Source: Curvularia sp. ZM96 (taxonomy: Eukaryota > Ascomycota > Dothideomycetes > Pleosporales > Pleosporaceae). Taken from it: a DNA stretch of 64,000 nt. Where the stretch lies: contig JAJGBQ010000001.1 in NCBI GenBank assembly GCA_022457065.1, positions 1 to 64,000 of the forward strand, in the 5' to 3' direction. Below, piece by piece: positions 46,646-57,170 of this stretch (within the stretch, counting starts at the first letter, position 1; each line of letters begins with the position of its first letter). The translations under genes were made by a program, and so were the position numbers. Under the pieces are notes generated by a model. The model was not told the DNA's origin, did not search any database, and saw only the letters and a program-made list of their open reading frames with translations.

Positions 46646-47064
46646 GCTTGATTGATGTTAATTCCTGATCACTTCATAATATCAGGGGATCCTTACGGGT
46701 TAGGTGTATCAAAGTCTGTAGGTTAGCGTAAAGAATAATTCTAATAAGGTATAGTAGCTTTTTCTTTCTCTTTACTAAAATTCCACGAAGTACCTCTTTC
46801 TTTATACTATAACTCTATAACTAGAGAACCTCTAGAAAAAGTAAAAGTAGTGTCAGAATTATCTTACTTTGCTTTATCTTTTAAGGTATTAAAGTTAATG
46901 TTTTTTCTCTTAAGCTTTATCTAACCTCTGCCATATTTTTAACCCTTAACTACTACTTAAGCGTGCGGTAACCAAGGTATGACGATTAGCATTATCCTTC
47001 ATTAGTAACATTACTGCGATTAGGAAGCCTGTAGATAGAAGCATGTACTAGTGGCGTATAATTT
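46646..47064. other. AT-rich intergenic stretch
   Basis: CTTTTTCTTTCTCTTTACT-type AT/pyrimidine-rich sequence lies between 46740 and 46950. No gene. Confidence 0.5.
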
Positions 47065-49074
47065 CTACCTATCTATAACGTGGATGACAAAACTTAGTGC
47101 AACCCAATCTTCAGAAGCACTAGGACTAGTACTACTCGCTTGTCGACTATTGCCATTTTGATTGAAACTCGCCTTTCCTTTCAGTTGTCCTTCAAGATCT
47201 GGTAGTTCAAGAGAACCAAAACAGGTTGGCTGCAACGTGATGAAGACTTTGAGAATATCTTCACACTCCCTTCGGCCAGCGTCTCGTAGTTCTTGTGGAA
47301 CGCTCATCCGCAACTTCTTTCTACAAATTCCTGTGAACCCATTGTTGTTGTTGTAAGGGGGGATTACCTCGAAAACGTCTTTAAGGATATTTACAATTTC
47401 CCAGCGAGGCGTCATATTGTATATATGAAGATACAGAGGTCGGTCCCCAATATTTCGTATTTCCAGAAACAGAGTTTCATCAACTTTTACCATTGCTATG
47501 GAGCCTGCTCCAGTTGTTTCACCGGAGGTGTGAACAAGATAGGCGCTGTACGATTCGTTGAGAGTTGGTGATGGCAGATTGTTGGTGAGACCTCTTAGAA
47601 ACTTGAATTCTACCAAGTGGCTTATAAGGTCTAAGACATAACCCATAGCCCTTTCTCGTTCGTCTATTGACTCAGGTACGGTAATGATCACGTTGTTTGA
47701 TTCATCTAGGATTTCGTAATTGTTGTTGGCGTTCTGGGTCAGATAGAATGAAAATGGATATTCTAGAACTTGAGTGGTGTGAATATCAAGTGATGTTCTT
47801 GCTTTCGCGGCCCTTATCCATAGCTCTAGATGCGGAAGACCCGCCATAAGCTGTACAGGGAATTTTCGTAGCAATAGGCGAGTTATCGCTCTCGCAGTCC
47901 ATCCCGTCTGGACATTGGTCTGACTGTAGCTTGCTACTAGAAGTTCTAGCTCTGAAGTAAGACCTCCTGATTTGATAACTTTTGCGATTACTGGATCTTG
48001 TATTTGGTGACTCGAGTCCGCACTCGCTGAATGGAACGCCCTTAGGACGAATTGGTCACCATTACATACACCATGTGCTTGGCCGGCTTGTAAACGGAGG
48101 CTGCCGTTTTGGTGCCTAACGACGGATATGGTGGCAGAGTCAAGCTTCAGCTGAGGCTCTCCAAAAAAGGTTAAATTCTTGTTGCCAAAGAGCATGGGAT
48201 TTTGAGTTGACTGATACTGTCGAAATATAGCACCAAGATGACGATGGAGATTCTGCTGTGTTGTACGAAAGTCGCCAAACTGTTTGAGGGTGGACAGCAA
48301 AAAATAGGAAAGTGCTCCTTGTCTGTGGCCGTCGGCGGATTTCAGCTCCCGTGCAATCTCATGAGGTCCACATGCTGTGAGGATTGCATAGCCATCCGCA
48401 TCAATAATCCAATTAGGTTGAATCTCTCCATCGCGATAGACCGGCCACCCATCTTTGTAGCCAGTGCTTCTGATAGGATCTGGTGGATACGCCTTATCAA
48501 CATCAGCGTCATAAGGAAGGGACCGGATCCCGTCGTAGTCGCCATGGCGCATAACACATCCAGAAAAACAGCAATCTAGGACAAGTGTGACCAATAATCC
48601 CTTCTTCACCATGTTGTCTAAAAGGTTGGCTAATGTTCGACCGCGAAGATAGCGAATGACACTCCCACTTGAGTCTTCAAGCAAGTCCAGCGCTAGATCC
48701 CCACTACACTTGTTGCCATATTCGTCGCAGGGCTCCATCCGAGTTCCATGTCCAGAATAGTGGATGTAGACAAAATCTCCCGCGTTCGCAAGTGATGTCA
48801 CCTTTTCAAGGCTAGAAGTGATGTTGCCATATGTTGGCCAAAGTGTCCTATCTTGAGCGAAACCAGAATCGTCACCGGAGGCCGTCGAAAGCATCTCCAC
48901 ATGAACCGCATTCGGTATCCTTTCGAGATATTCCTTGATTTCTTGTACATCCCGTTCGCAACCCATCAAAGGTCTTTTGGCGTAGGCATTTATCCCGATC
49001 AAAACGGCGAAGCGTAGTCTCGTAGAATCAGATTTACTCATTGTCGCTTGGCTACCATGCACCTCAGATTGCAT
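47065..49074 (-). CDS. Caspase-fold (C14/metacaspase-like) protein
   Basis: The open frame extends to 49200 but without an ATG; the first ATG is at 49074 (669 residues), with another at 49041. The peptidase C14 domain begins RFAVLIGINAYA. The catalytic dyad is visible: VYIHYSGHGTR (His about 109) and LVLDCCFSG (second Cys about 169). Acidic residues after the His (CDEYGNKCSGDLALD) fit the usual caspase-like pattern. The remaining 380 residues form a C-terminal region of unknown fold. No N-terminal Pro/Gln-rich prodomain is present, unlike classical fungal metacaspases. Proteins of this kind occur in fungal cell-death and NLR-like systems. The TPR-CHAT gene 3 kb away encodes a second caspase-fold protease. 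It is intact. Confidence 0.88.
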   Translation of the reverse strand: MQSEVHGSQATMSKSDSTRLRFAVLIGINAYAKRPLMGCERDVQEIKEYLERIPNAVHVEMLSTASGDDSGFAQDRTLWPTYGNITSSLEKVTSLANAGDFVYIHYSGHGTRMEPCDEYGNKCSGDLALDLLEDSSGSVIRYLRGRTLANLLDNMVKKGLLVTLVLDCCFSGCVMRHGDYDGIRSLPYDADVDKAYPPDPIRSTGYKDGWPVYRDGEIQPNWIIDADGYAILTACGPHEIARELKSADGHRQGALSYFLLSTLKQFGDFRTTQQNLHRHLGAIFRQYQSTQNPMLFGNKNLTFFGEPQLKLDSATISVVRHQNGSLRLQAGQAHGVCNGDQFVLRAFHSASADSSHQIQDPVIAKVIKSGGLTSELELLVASYSQTNVQTGWTARAITRLLLRKFPVQLMAGLPHLELWIRAAKARTSLDIHTTQVLEYPFSFYLTQNANNNYEILDESNNVIITVPESIDERERAMGYVLDLISHLVEFKFLRGLTNNLPSPTLNESYSAYLVHTSGETTGAGSIAMVKVDETLFLEIRNIGDRPLYLHIYNMTPRWEIVNILKDVFEVIPPYNNNNGFTGICRKKLRMSVPQELRDAGRRECEDILKVFITLQPTCFGSLELPDLEGQLKGKASFNQNGNSRQASSTSPSASEDWVALSFVIHVIDR

Positions 49075-50491
49075 GCGCGAAATAACTGGATCTAATGGAG
49101 GAAGTCTTGAGGTGAGTTGGATAGTAGACAAATTTCTACACGGAGAACATATGTAAATGCTAAGAGTTTGTGTAAATAAGCGGGACAATTCGATGGGCAA
49201 TCATCCCAAATACACTTTAACTCCAAGCAAAAGAACATGGAATGTTGGCCATGTGAAACTTTTCTGCTGCCCACTTGATGAGGAAGAATAAAACGCTGCG
49301 TAAATGTTTAGAAGAATCATGCCATGATTCTCGCGCTTTAAAGGATGGGCTGCGTCACAAGGTCACAACAAGCATTAGGTTTGCCAAGATATCTATCCAG
49401 CCCGCATCACCAGGTTATGCAATAATCGGTGACCGAATTGGTAAGCACAATCTAGTACAGAATAGTGGTTAGTGTGCTTATCAAATCAGCCACGAATTAT
49501 TGCGTAGCCTGGTGGCATACTACCATTGGTGCATCAGCTGCGATATACTACCTCTTTTTCCAAGTATTTTTCCTCTATTTCCTGCCCATTTTTCACGGCT
49601 CCGCCGTTCTCGAGACAGAGAACATATCGACTAGCAGAAGGCACGGATGCAATGACGTACGGTCCTTCTCGCAATCGTTGGTTTGGATGATGGAAAAAGA
49701 CCCTGTCTCCTGTTCGAAACTTGCTTATCTAGATATTTCATTAAAAGGGGCGTCAAACCGAAAGGCTGAGATTACGGACCTGTATGTAGGGTCTAATACT
49801 GGCACGGCCTTCATCCTCATCACAAAAAGATATTTCGGGGCTTTGATCTCTGCGTATAAAAGTTCAGTAGCAACGATTGAAACCTTCATAGGATAAGCAT
49901 CAATTTACCCTTTGGAGGTACTCATATCTGCGGGTTTGGGTAGATCAATTGCTTAGACGGAGTAGCAAAGAGTTCTTGGTAGGATATGTCATCAATCCCT
50001 TCTACGCATATCCCTGAGTTATATTTAATTACTTTTATCATTTGCAGCCTTAATTGAGAATGCAACTATGATTAGTTCGGCGGGCGGGAGTGGCAAATTG
50101 CACACCGGTCAGCACACACCGATTAGTACATCGGGTAGCACCCTTACCCCTCATTGTTAGTCTTGCAGAAGTCTCCCCAGATAAGGTCACATGCCAAATC
50201 CTCATGCCTATTGGGCAACTCAATTGCCTAAACTCTGTTCGTGCGAGCAGCCAGCTTGGTACCGCTCCCTGGTTGACACAGTGGATTATATTGGAGCTAC
50301 CACGCTGTGCGAATGATCCCATCTTCAATTCAATTCAGCACCTCACTACGTGTACGAAAACCGGGCTGGTTTCTGGGAAAATATAATAAGAACGCGTACA
50401 TATGCTGGAGTACACACTGTAAGCGTCCTTTAATCTTGATTCGTCGCGCAGAAGCCGAATCAGATACTGGAATCAAAAAAGATTTGCCTAA
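49075..50491. other. Intergenic, no gene supported
   Basis: Bases 49465-49896 contain an open frame with a hydrophobic patch, but it matches no family I recognise and lacks supporting splice structure. The rest is unremarkable. Confidence 0.5.
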
Positions 50492-51561
50492 TCTGAACCA
50501 GTGAAAAAGAAGGATGATAAGAACACCAACGAAGCAGGGTAAGAACAAGGACTTAGCGCATGCGTTTCAAACGTTCGGACTAACGCGACAAAGTCGAGGA
50601 TTACAGGGCCGGGTATCCTCGATTCTCTTACCTTATTTCGGTGCACGATGGCTTCTTCCTTTGTCGACGGTTTTCTAATCTGCGTGCTCGAGTTCTTCTG
50701 CAGAAGCAGGACAGGCTATCGATACTCGAAAAGCAACTTGAACAGATTGACCAAGAAGAGACATGTCCGCTCTATCTTGGAATGAGCCGTTGTGACAACA
50801 ATCCAGCACGCACATCTTGCCTTGCCGAAATTGAGTCATGCCTTACCGATTATGGTATGTATAATGGGGATTTTCCTTCTAGCAATTTCATAACCCCAGA
50901 TGCAGACTCCTTCGCCCAAAAGACTCAGCAAGTCTTAAGTTTCGAACATGCGCCGCAGAGAGACATACGGAGCCTTCAAAACTGGGTTAATGGAAACGCT
51001 TGTATAAGCAGGGAAGAAACAGAGTATTTGGAACACGAAGAAGACTTGATGACTCTAGCATCTTTAGGAGACAGTGCAACGCGTAAGATCGAATCGTGGG
51101 TAGAAGATATGTTTATTCGTTTTTATCGAGGATTCCGAAAGGTACGAGAGGATCCCCAAGGAAATTTCTATGTACTAATATGAACTCTAGAGTCCATACC
51201 ATACGGTATCGACCGATACCAATGTATACATATATTCAGGCTCCATCATTAGAATGACGGCTAGGTCGCTGCTGTTGCTTCTGGTATCGCTCTTGCTACT
51301 CGTACCAATTATCATTTGCAACGTAGTCCACAGTTCGTTAGTTCGAATATTGATTGTCATATTTTCTACTGCCTGTTACCTCACCGTAATCTCCGGCCTG
51401 ACAAAATCGAAAACAATGGAATTGATCCTCGCAGCGGCAACGTAAGTGCTCCTTTTTCATAATTTTGATGGGCAATACTACGCAGGAACCAGGAATAACT
51501 GAAAATAATCAGATATTGTACTGTCCTCATTGTATTTGTATCAGGCATCAACAACATCTAA
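50492..51561 (+). CDS. DUF6594 membrane protein (5' end unresolved)
   Basis: Exons supported: 50492-50538 (partial), 50607-51141, 51191-51441 and 51513-51561. Intron 51142-51190 contains a perfect TACTAAT branch site and is needed because the unspliced frame hits TGA at 51181. The protein reads GYPRFSYLIS...FFLCRRFSNLRARVLLQKQD then LEKQLEQIDQEE, the DUF6594 signature, and ends in two or three transmembrane helices (SLLLLLVSLLLLVPIIIC and following). The function of the family is unknown; it is common in filamentous ascomycetes and often polymorphic. The true start codon probably lies in a further upstream exon that I could not place. Confidence 0.75.
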
Positions 51562-52404
51562 GATAGTTACGGATTATCACACTACATTGTCATCTTATCA
51601 TCTTGCAGTAAAACATCCAAAAGAAAAGGGTTACTCGATAACCTATAATGCCCGTCTGGAGTCAGGAATAACATAAAACTATACTAGGGTTATAGAGTTA
51701 CTTGAACCACGATTGTTGAAAACAATGTTGTACCAATCAAGCTGCAATTCTCTTAGATTCTGATTTGGGAGATCGGAGAGTGCTCTACAGATCTTGCTTG
51801 AGAAGTCCAACCCCATTTATCAAAATATAGGTCATTTTCCCTCACTTATGTTTCCAATTAAGAGCTCAAAGTGACTTCATTAATGGCTTGCAGCTGTGAA
51901 CTATTCAGGACGCTATTTCTTCGACTCTCTATAGGCTCTCTATGCAGATACAAGCCTTGTGGAAAAATCCCACGATGAGGTATTGCTGGTGAGCATGCCA
52001 GTGTCAATAAAGTCTGGACCATTCTTTGATCATGTTGTGGGTTTTTAGCGCTCATGCAACCCCGCACGATGTCGAGAACCCCGCACGGCCAAGCAACCAC
52101 ATACCATCACAGCTCAGCGCCCACTTCCTTAGCTTTAACTATAAACCTGGTCAAAGCTTCCACTATGGGAGCTCAACTTTCTTGGCACATTCAAGTGTTG
52201 AAGCTGACGTTTACCTAGTCAGGCTCACTTTAAGGCGTCCCGAATTAACTTGGCTTTCACTATACTGGTGTCTCCACTACTTATCCTGTAGCTTTCTCTC
52301 GATTACCCGACTATCTATTCCACTACAGAATTCTTACATCGTATTTCACCGTTTAAACCGTTGAAAGTGTTCATCTGAAAACCTCAGGCGGTGAAAATTA
52401 GGCC
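51562..52404. other. Intergenic upstream of the TPR-CHAT gene
   Basis: There is no supported gene. An 80-residue minus-strand frame at 51858-52100 resembles nothing known. This region should carry the promoter of the gene starting at 52405. Confidence 0.5.
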
Positions 52405-55400
52405 ATGGCTATGGATGCCGCTGCTCTTTCCAAATTTGGAGCATATAGTCGATTTGGAAAAGTTGAAGATTTGAACGAGGCCGTCCAAATTGCGCAAGAT
52501 ATCATACAGGGAACATGTCAGACTCATCCTTGTTATCCGGGGCTGCAGAACAATCTGGGGGTTATGCTACAGTCTCGATTTGAGCGACTTGGGCGAGTGG
52601 AAGATATCCATTTAGCCATTCGCTTGGGACGATCGGTCCTGGATGCTACCAATTCAAATGACCCTAACTACTCGGTGTACTTGGACGTTTTGGCAAACCG
52701 ACTTCAGAGACGATTCGAATGCTCAAATGAATTGTCAGACTTGGAAGAAGCCATTCAGATCAGCAGAAAGGCTTTGGAGAAGACAACACCAGAACAAGCC
52801 TTCTGGCCAACAGCACTCAAGGATCTCAGCGTCAAGTTAGCTAGGCTATTCGAAAGGAAGCATGATGTCCAATACTTAGACGAAGCAATCAAATTAGCTG
52901 AACTCGCCGTGAGCGCGACGTCCAAGGTCGATACCCAAAAGGCGGAGCTATATCACAACTTAGCCAATATGTACGACAACCGCTTTTCTGTGACAAGTAG
53001 GGATGAGAGTCTAACGACGGCCATTGAATATGCTACCTGTGCAGTGAGGATGACTCCAAATGATCACCCTAACTATGGAGACGTCTTGAATAATCTCAGT
53101 GCATTGCTGTACAAGCGCTTCATGCTCAAGAGCAATCCTGCAGATTTGGATGACGCGATTTCCAAGTCGAGAGAATCAATTGCTGCTACACCAAACAACC
53201 ATCCCTATCTGGCCGGATGTCTGGTCAACCTGGGCCATAAGCTGTGGAAGCGGTTCGAACAAACAGGAAGGATGGAGAATCTCAATGAAGCACTTCAGCG
53301 GGTAAGAGATGGAATTGCTAGAACACCTGAAGATTCAAGAGATTGGTCTATGCGTTGGAACAGCTTAGGGGCAATTTCACAGGCATTGTATGAGCGAACG
53401 AAAGACATGAAACATCTGGATGCTGCCATTGTTGCATTAAGAACTGCATCACAGAAAACACCACAGGATGACGCGAGAGAGCCAATTTATCTTACCAACC
53501 TGGGCTCTCTGCTCATGAACAAGTTCGACATTACGAACAACGAGGATGACTTGAACCAAGGGATCGAAGCGACACTACAAGCGGTAGAATTAACCGACTC
53601 CTCCCATCGGGGCCAGGCCTCGCACTGGAATAACCTCGGCATCGGTCTTGAAAAGCGTTTCCGAATTAACAAACACACAAGGGATTTGGAAGCTGCAATC
53701 TTGTACGGTCGGAAATCCGTTGATGCCACAGCACCATCTGATGTCCAGTTACCGGGACGACTGAATAATCTAGGTCATCGTCTCTGGTTATCGAAACACC
53801 CGACTGACAACGATGAAGCGCTGAGTTGTTTCATGAAATCTTGGAATTGCCCTAATGCTGTTCCTTTCCATCGTGTGGACGCAGCTCGGCAGATAGTGCG
53901 ATCACTCAAAGAACGATGCCAATGGAAGCAAGCTGCGGACATTGCAAGCCAAGCAGTTGATTTATTACCCATAATGAACAATCTTTCATTAAGTCCACAG
54001 GACCAACAACACGTTGCATCGAAATTTTCAGGCTTAGTTTCCGAAGCTTGCTCGCTAGCGCTTCATACAGGTGCATCTGCGGAAAGTGCTGTGACGCTCT
54101 TAGAGCGCGGCAGGGGCTCCATCATGAGCCTTTTGATTGACGATCGAAGCGACATAGCGTCGATAAAAGCATCATACCCTGAAGAGGCGGGAGCGTATGA
54201 AAGAGTTCGTGCGGCGCTCAATGCAGGCAGAGAGCAAACCGTCCAACAGTTTGATGCAGTGCAACCAGATACGGTAGACTATCTGGATCTGGCTCGCAAA
54301 CTGGACAACTGCATAGCTAGGATTCGAAAGCTACCTGGATCCGAGCGATTCCTGATGAGCTCTACGCCAGAGGAACTCAAGAGCTGTGCCTCAGAAGGCC
54401 CTGTTGTCGTAGTTAACTTCACAGATCTCAGAGCAGATGCTATCATCATATCAACTACTAGGATTGGGACGCTTCCACTACCAAGACTATCCTTCTCAGA
54501 GGCATGCTCATTTCTTCGAAGTGGGTCAGGAAACTACAAGCCGCCACCTGGAGGCTTCAATCACAAGAGAGATGTTGCCATTGATGACAAAGATGAAAGC
54601 GAGCCCGACTTCCTCTCGTGGCTCTGGTTCAACTGTGTGAAATTAGTCCTCGAGGAATTGTTTACAAGCGGAGAAACAGCCCCTAGGGAGATTCCCAGAA
54701 TCTGGTGGATTGGAACGGGTATCGCTAGCACCTTCCCCTTCCACGCTGCAGGTGACTTTTCCGTCGGCGTATTAGAGAACACCTTGAGCCAAACGATCCC
54801 TTCATACACACCTACGCTAAAAGCTCTTGCGCATTCGAGGTCCCAAGCACTTAAACACGCTCAACCCGTTCATCAAAATGGCTCAATCTTGATCGTAACA
54901 ATGCCAACAACACCTGGACAGCAGCCGCTTCAAGGTGTAGGAAATGAGAAGTACGCCATCAAGAGAACCTGCGATGGCACCTACAACTGCAAGTATTTGG
55001 AATACCCATCGGCAACCGAGTTGCTGGCCAATATCAAAGGATCAGATATCATACATTTCGCGTGCCACGGAACGTCAGATCCGGTCGATCCTTTCAACAG
55101 CCACTTGCTGCTTCAACAGAGCAGCACTGCAAACCCTACTGTTGATCGGTTGACGGTAGGAGACATCTCTAAAGTCGACACTCTTGGGCAGACATGGATT
55201 GCTTATCTTTCTGCATGCTCAACGGCAGAAGTGAAGGCAAAAGATCTCAGGGATGAAAGTCTTCACATATCGAGTGCTTTCCAAGTTATCGGGATTCCCC
55301 ATGTCATAGGATCGTTGTGGTCAGTGAAAGATCATGTCTGTGTGCGAATGGCGGAGCTTTTCTATAGCAATATCACAAGCAAGCACCGATCTCAAGATAC

Positions 55401-55506
55401 GAATCGGGCTGTTGCAGAGGCGTTGCACACCGCTGTTTTGCAGGTCCGGGAAGAGTTCCACAATGATCCTAGTGCATGGGCGGCTTTTATTCATTCAGGC
55501 GCTTAG
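52405..55506 (+). CDS. TPR-CHAT protein (caspase-fold protease-like)
   Basis: Single exon, 1,033 residues. Residues 1-480 are about nine TPR-like repeats of roughly 50 residues, each with a NNLG..L..RFE..G...DL..AI pattern. Residues 560-700 are helical. The C-terminal CHAT domain (about 720-1033) keeps the catalytic dyad: HFACHGTSDP (His888) and YLSACSTAE (Cys938), then VIGSLWSVKD. CHAT domains are caspase/separase-like proteases; in bacteria TPR-CHAT proteins work in defence complexes, and in fungi they are found with NLR-type and cell-death proteins. Substrate and activator are unknown. The frame starts abruptly inside a repeat-like segment, so an upstream exon cannot be ruled out. Confidence 0.92.
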   Translation: MAMDAAALSKFGAYSRFGKVEDLNEAVQIAQDIIQGTCQTHPCYPGLQNNLGVMLQSRFERLGRVEDIHLAIRLGRSVLDATNSNDPNYSVYLDVLANRLQRRFECSNELSDLEEAIQISRKALEKTTPEQAFWPTALKDLSVKLARLFERKHDVQYLDEAIKLAELAVSATSKVDTQKAELYHNLANMYDNRFSVTSRDESLTTAIEYATCAVRMTPNDHPNYGDVLNNLSALLYKRFMLKSNPADLDDAISKSRESIAATPNNHPYLAGCLVNLGHKLWKRFEQTGRMENLNEALQRVRDGIARTPEDSRDWSMRWNSLGAISQALYERTKDMKHLDAAIVALRTASQKTPQDDAREPIYLTNLGSLLMNKFDITNNEDDLNQGIEATLQAVELTDSSHRGQASHWNNLGIGLEKRFRINKHTRDLEAAILYGRKSVDATAPSDVQLPGRLNNLGHRLWLSKHPTDNDEALSCFMKSWNCPNAVPFHRVDAARQIVRSLKERCQWKQAADIASQAVDLLPIMNNLSLSPQDQQHVASKFSGLVSEACSLALHTGASAESAVTLLERGRGSIMSLLIDDRSDIASIKASYPEEAGAYERVRAALNAGREQTVQQFDAVQPDTVDYLDLARKLDNCIARIRKLPGSERFLMSSTPEELKSCASEGPVVVVNFTDLRADAIIISTTRIGTLPLPRLSFSEACSFLRSGSGNYKPPPGGFNHKRDVAIDDKDESEPDFLSWLWFNCVKLVLEELFTSGETAPREIPRIWWIGTGIASTFPFHAAGDFSVGVLENTLSQTIPSYTPTLKALAHSRSQALKHAQPVHQNGSILIVTMPTTPGQQPLQGVGNEKYAIKRTCDGTYNCKYLEYPSATELLANIKGSDIIHFACHGTSDPVDPFNSHLLLQQSSTANPTVDRLTVGDISKVDTLGQTWIAYLSACSTAEVKAKDLRDESLHISSAFQVIGIPHVIGSLWSVKDHVCVRMAELFYSNITSKHRSQDTNRAVAEALHTAVLQVREEFHNDPSAWAAFIHSGA

Positions 55507-55777
55507 CTTTCTTTCTCAAAGTTTAATATATATTGTTGGTGTAGACTATGCCATTACTACATAGTAGTAGTGTCCATTCCTACGTGCCAGGACACACGGT
55601 GTAACAGGACACTTTTTCTTTTCTGTACCTAGATAATACTAACTATGCCTATAATAGACAGATCTAGTATATATCTATTTTATAGATCTTACTCTCCTAG
55701 TGTATTAGTCTCTAACGCTAAGAGGTGTATCATTAACTATAATATTACTTATTCTATTGGTACTACCCATCTGGATC

Positions 55778-56541
55778 TCATATCCCCAAGCTCAACACAT
55801 CGCGTAGGTCGACCACGTCAACAAAATTTGGTAGAACTTAGTCATAAGAAACTCGTCTACCTCAGGATCATCATCCATAATCCCCTCGCGCGCACAGATG
55901 ATGTGGAAGTCAAGATCTGCACCACCTCTAAAAGTAACCCATTAGTGAAATGCACTTATTATACATATTCGTGGTAGAGATTCTTACCTCGCACTCCCAA
56001 GTACGCTGCCCATGCTCGTTAACCCAACCAGCACTACATGCCGAATCCCTCGAGCGCCAAGGTACTTCAGCAAATCACTTGAGCCAAAACAATTTGGTTG
56101 CAGTTTTGCCAGCACGATCTCATCTGGGCTGGCGCCCCATCCATCACTAGGCACCAATTCGTGTGGAATCGCATAGTCCGGGTGATGCGGGTCCGAATTG
56201 GATTTTGAAAAGTATCCTGCACTTTCGAGTCTTTGAACCCATTTAGCTAGTTTGTTATAGGGGCTGACGAAGGCGTTGCGGTTGATGTTGAATGGTAGAG
56301 TGTGGTGAACAATCAGTGGAACCCCGTTGTTGTTTATGTAGCTGCTGCTCGTAGCACTATTTGTACGGTGTCGTGCTATTTGAGCGCGGAAGAATTCAAC
56401 CAGCTTAGCAATGACGGCTAAGTATTCTTCTTGTTTTTCTTTGGGAAATCGACCTAGGATCTGGTTCTGGACATCAGAGATTACCAGAGCTGTTGCTGAG
56501 AGGTCCACAGGAATGTAGAATGGCGAATTTTCGTCAAACAT
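55778..56541 (-). CDS. Isochorismatase-like hydrolase with a probable frameshift
   Basis: Start ATG at 56541 (the open frame upstream lacks one). Exon 1 is 56541-55988, intron 60 nt, exon 2 from 55927. The conserved Asp and Lys of the family are seen in ATALVISDVQNQ and EIVLAKLQPNCFGSS. At the position of the nucleophilic Cys the sequence reads GLTSMGSVLGSA, so no Cys is present. As read, the frame ends at TGA 55792 after KFYQILLTW. One extra base in the AAATTTT homopolymer at about 55823 would give the family-like ending FVDVVDLRDV and a stop at 55778. This may be a nanopore homopolymer error rather than a real mutation. Confidence 0.78.
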
Positions 56542-57170
56542 GTTTGAACAATACAATATAATCAATGCCTGATGCTAAGATTCTGGATAGAAGCTTGGCC
56601 TCCTTTATATGGGCTCGTTTGCTCGATCTTTTATACCCACCTCAGCTGTTGTTCCTACCAATCGGAGATAATTCTCGGACATCTCTTAGCCGAACGTGAT
56701 GTCCGACATAAGCATTACTCAGACTTTGTAATGTCACACGCCGCATTATCAAATCTTCAAACTTAGTTTAAACATACATACTAGGTTAAGTATGTAACGC
56801 TCCACATCTTTAGGGCATACGTAGAAACCGGTAGGCAGGCAAAATTGTTACAGTATTCCACCATTTATAACAAGAATAAGTTATCTATTACAATGCACGG
56901 TATAAAAATAAAGCAATGAAAGATCACTACTTAAGCAACGCTACCATACACGCGGTTATCAAATAGGGTAACGTGCGGGTTTAGCAAGCGAGCGACTCCA
57001 CTCTATCATTATCTAACTATAGGGTTATTGTTTGCTATAAAGCTGCCTAGATTTCGCTAGAAATTAATAGGCTACTCCTGTTATAAACCTAGCTATTGTT
57101 AGTGACTTTATACTTTTTACCTAGTATTTTGTAGCAGACCTCTATATCAATTATATAAGACGTGGCTATA
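56542..57170. other. Intergenic, AT-rich, no gene
   Basis: It contains the promoter side of the isochorismatase-like gene and then AT-rich sequence up to the LINE tail. Nothing else is recognised. Confidence 0.5.
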
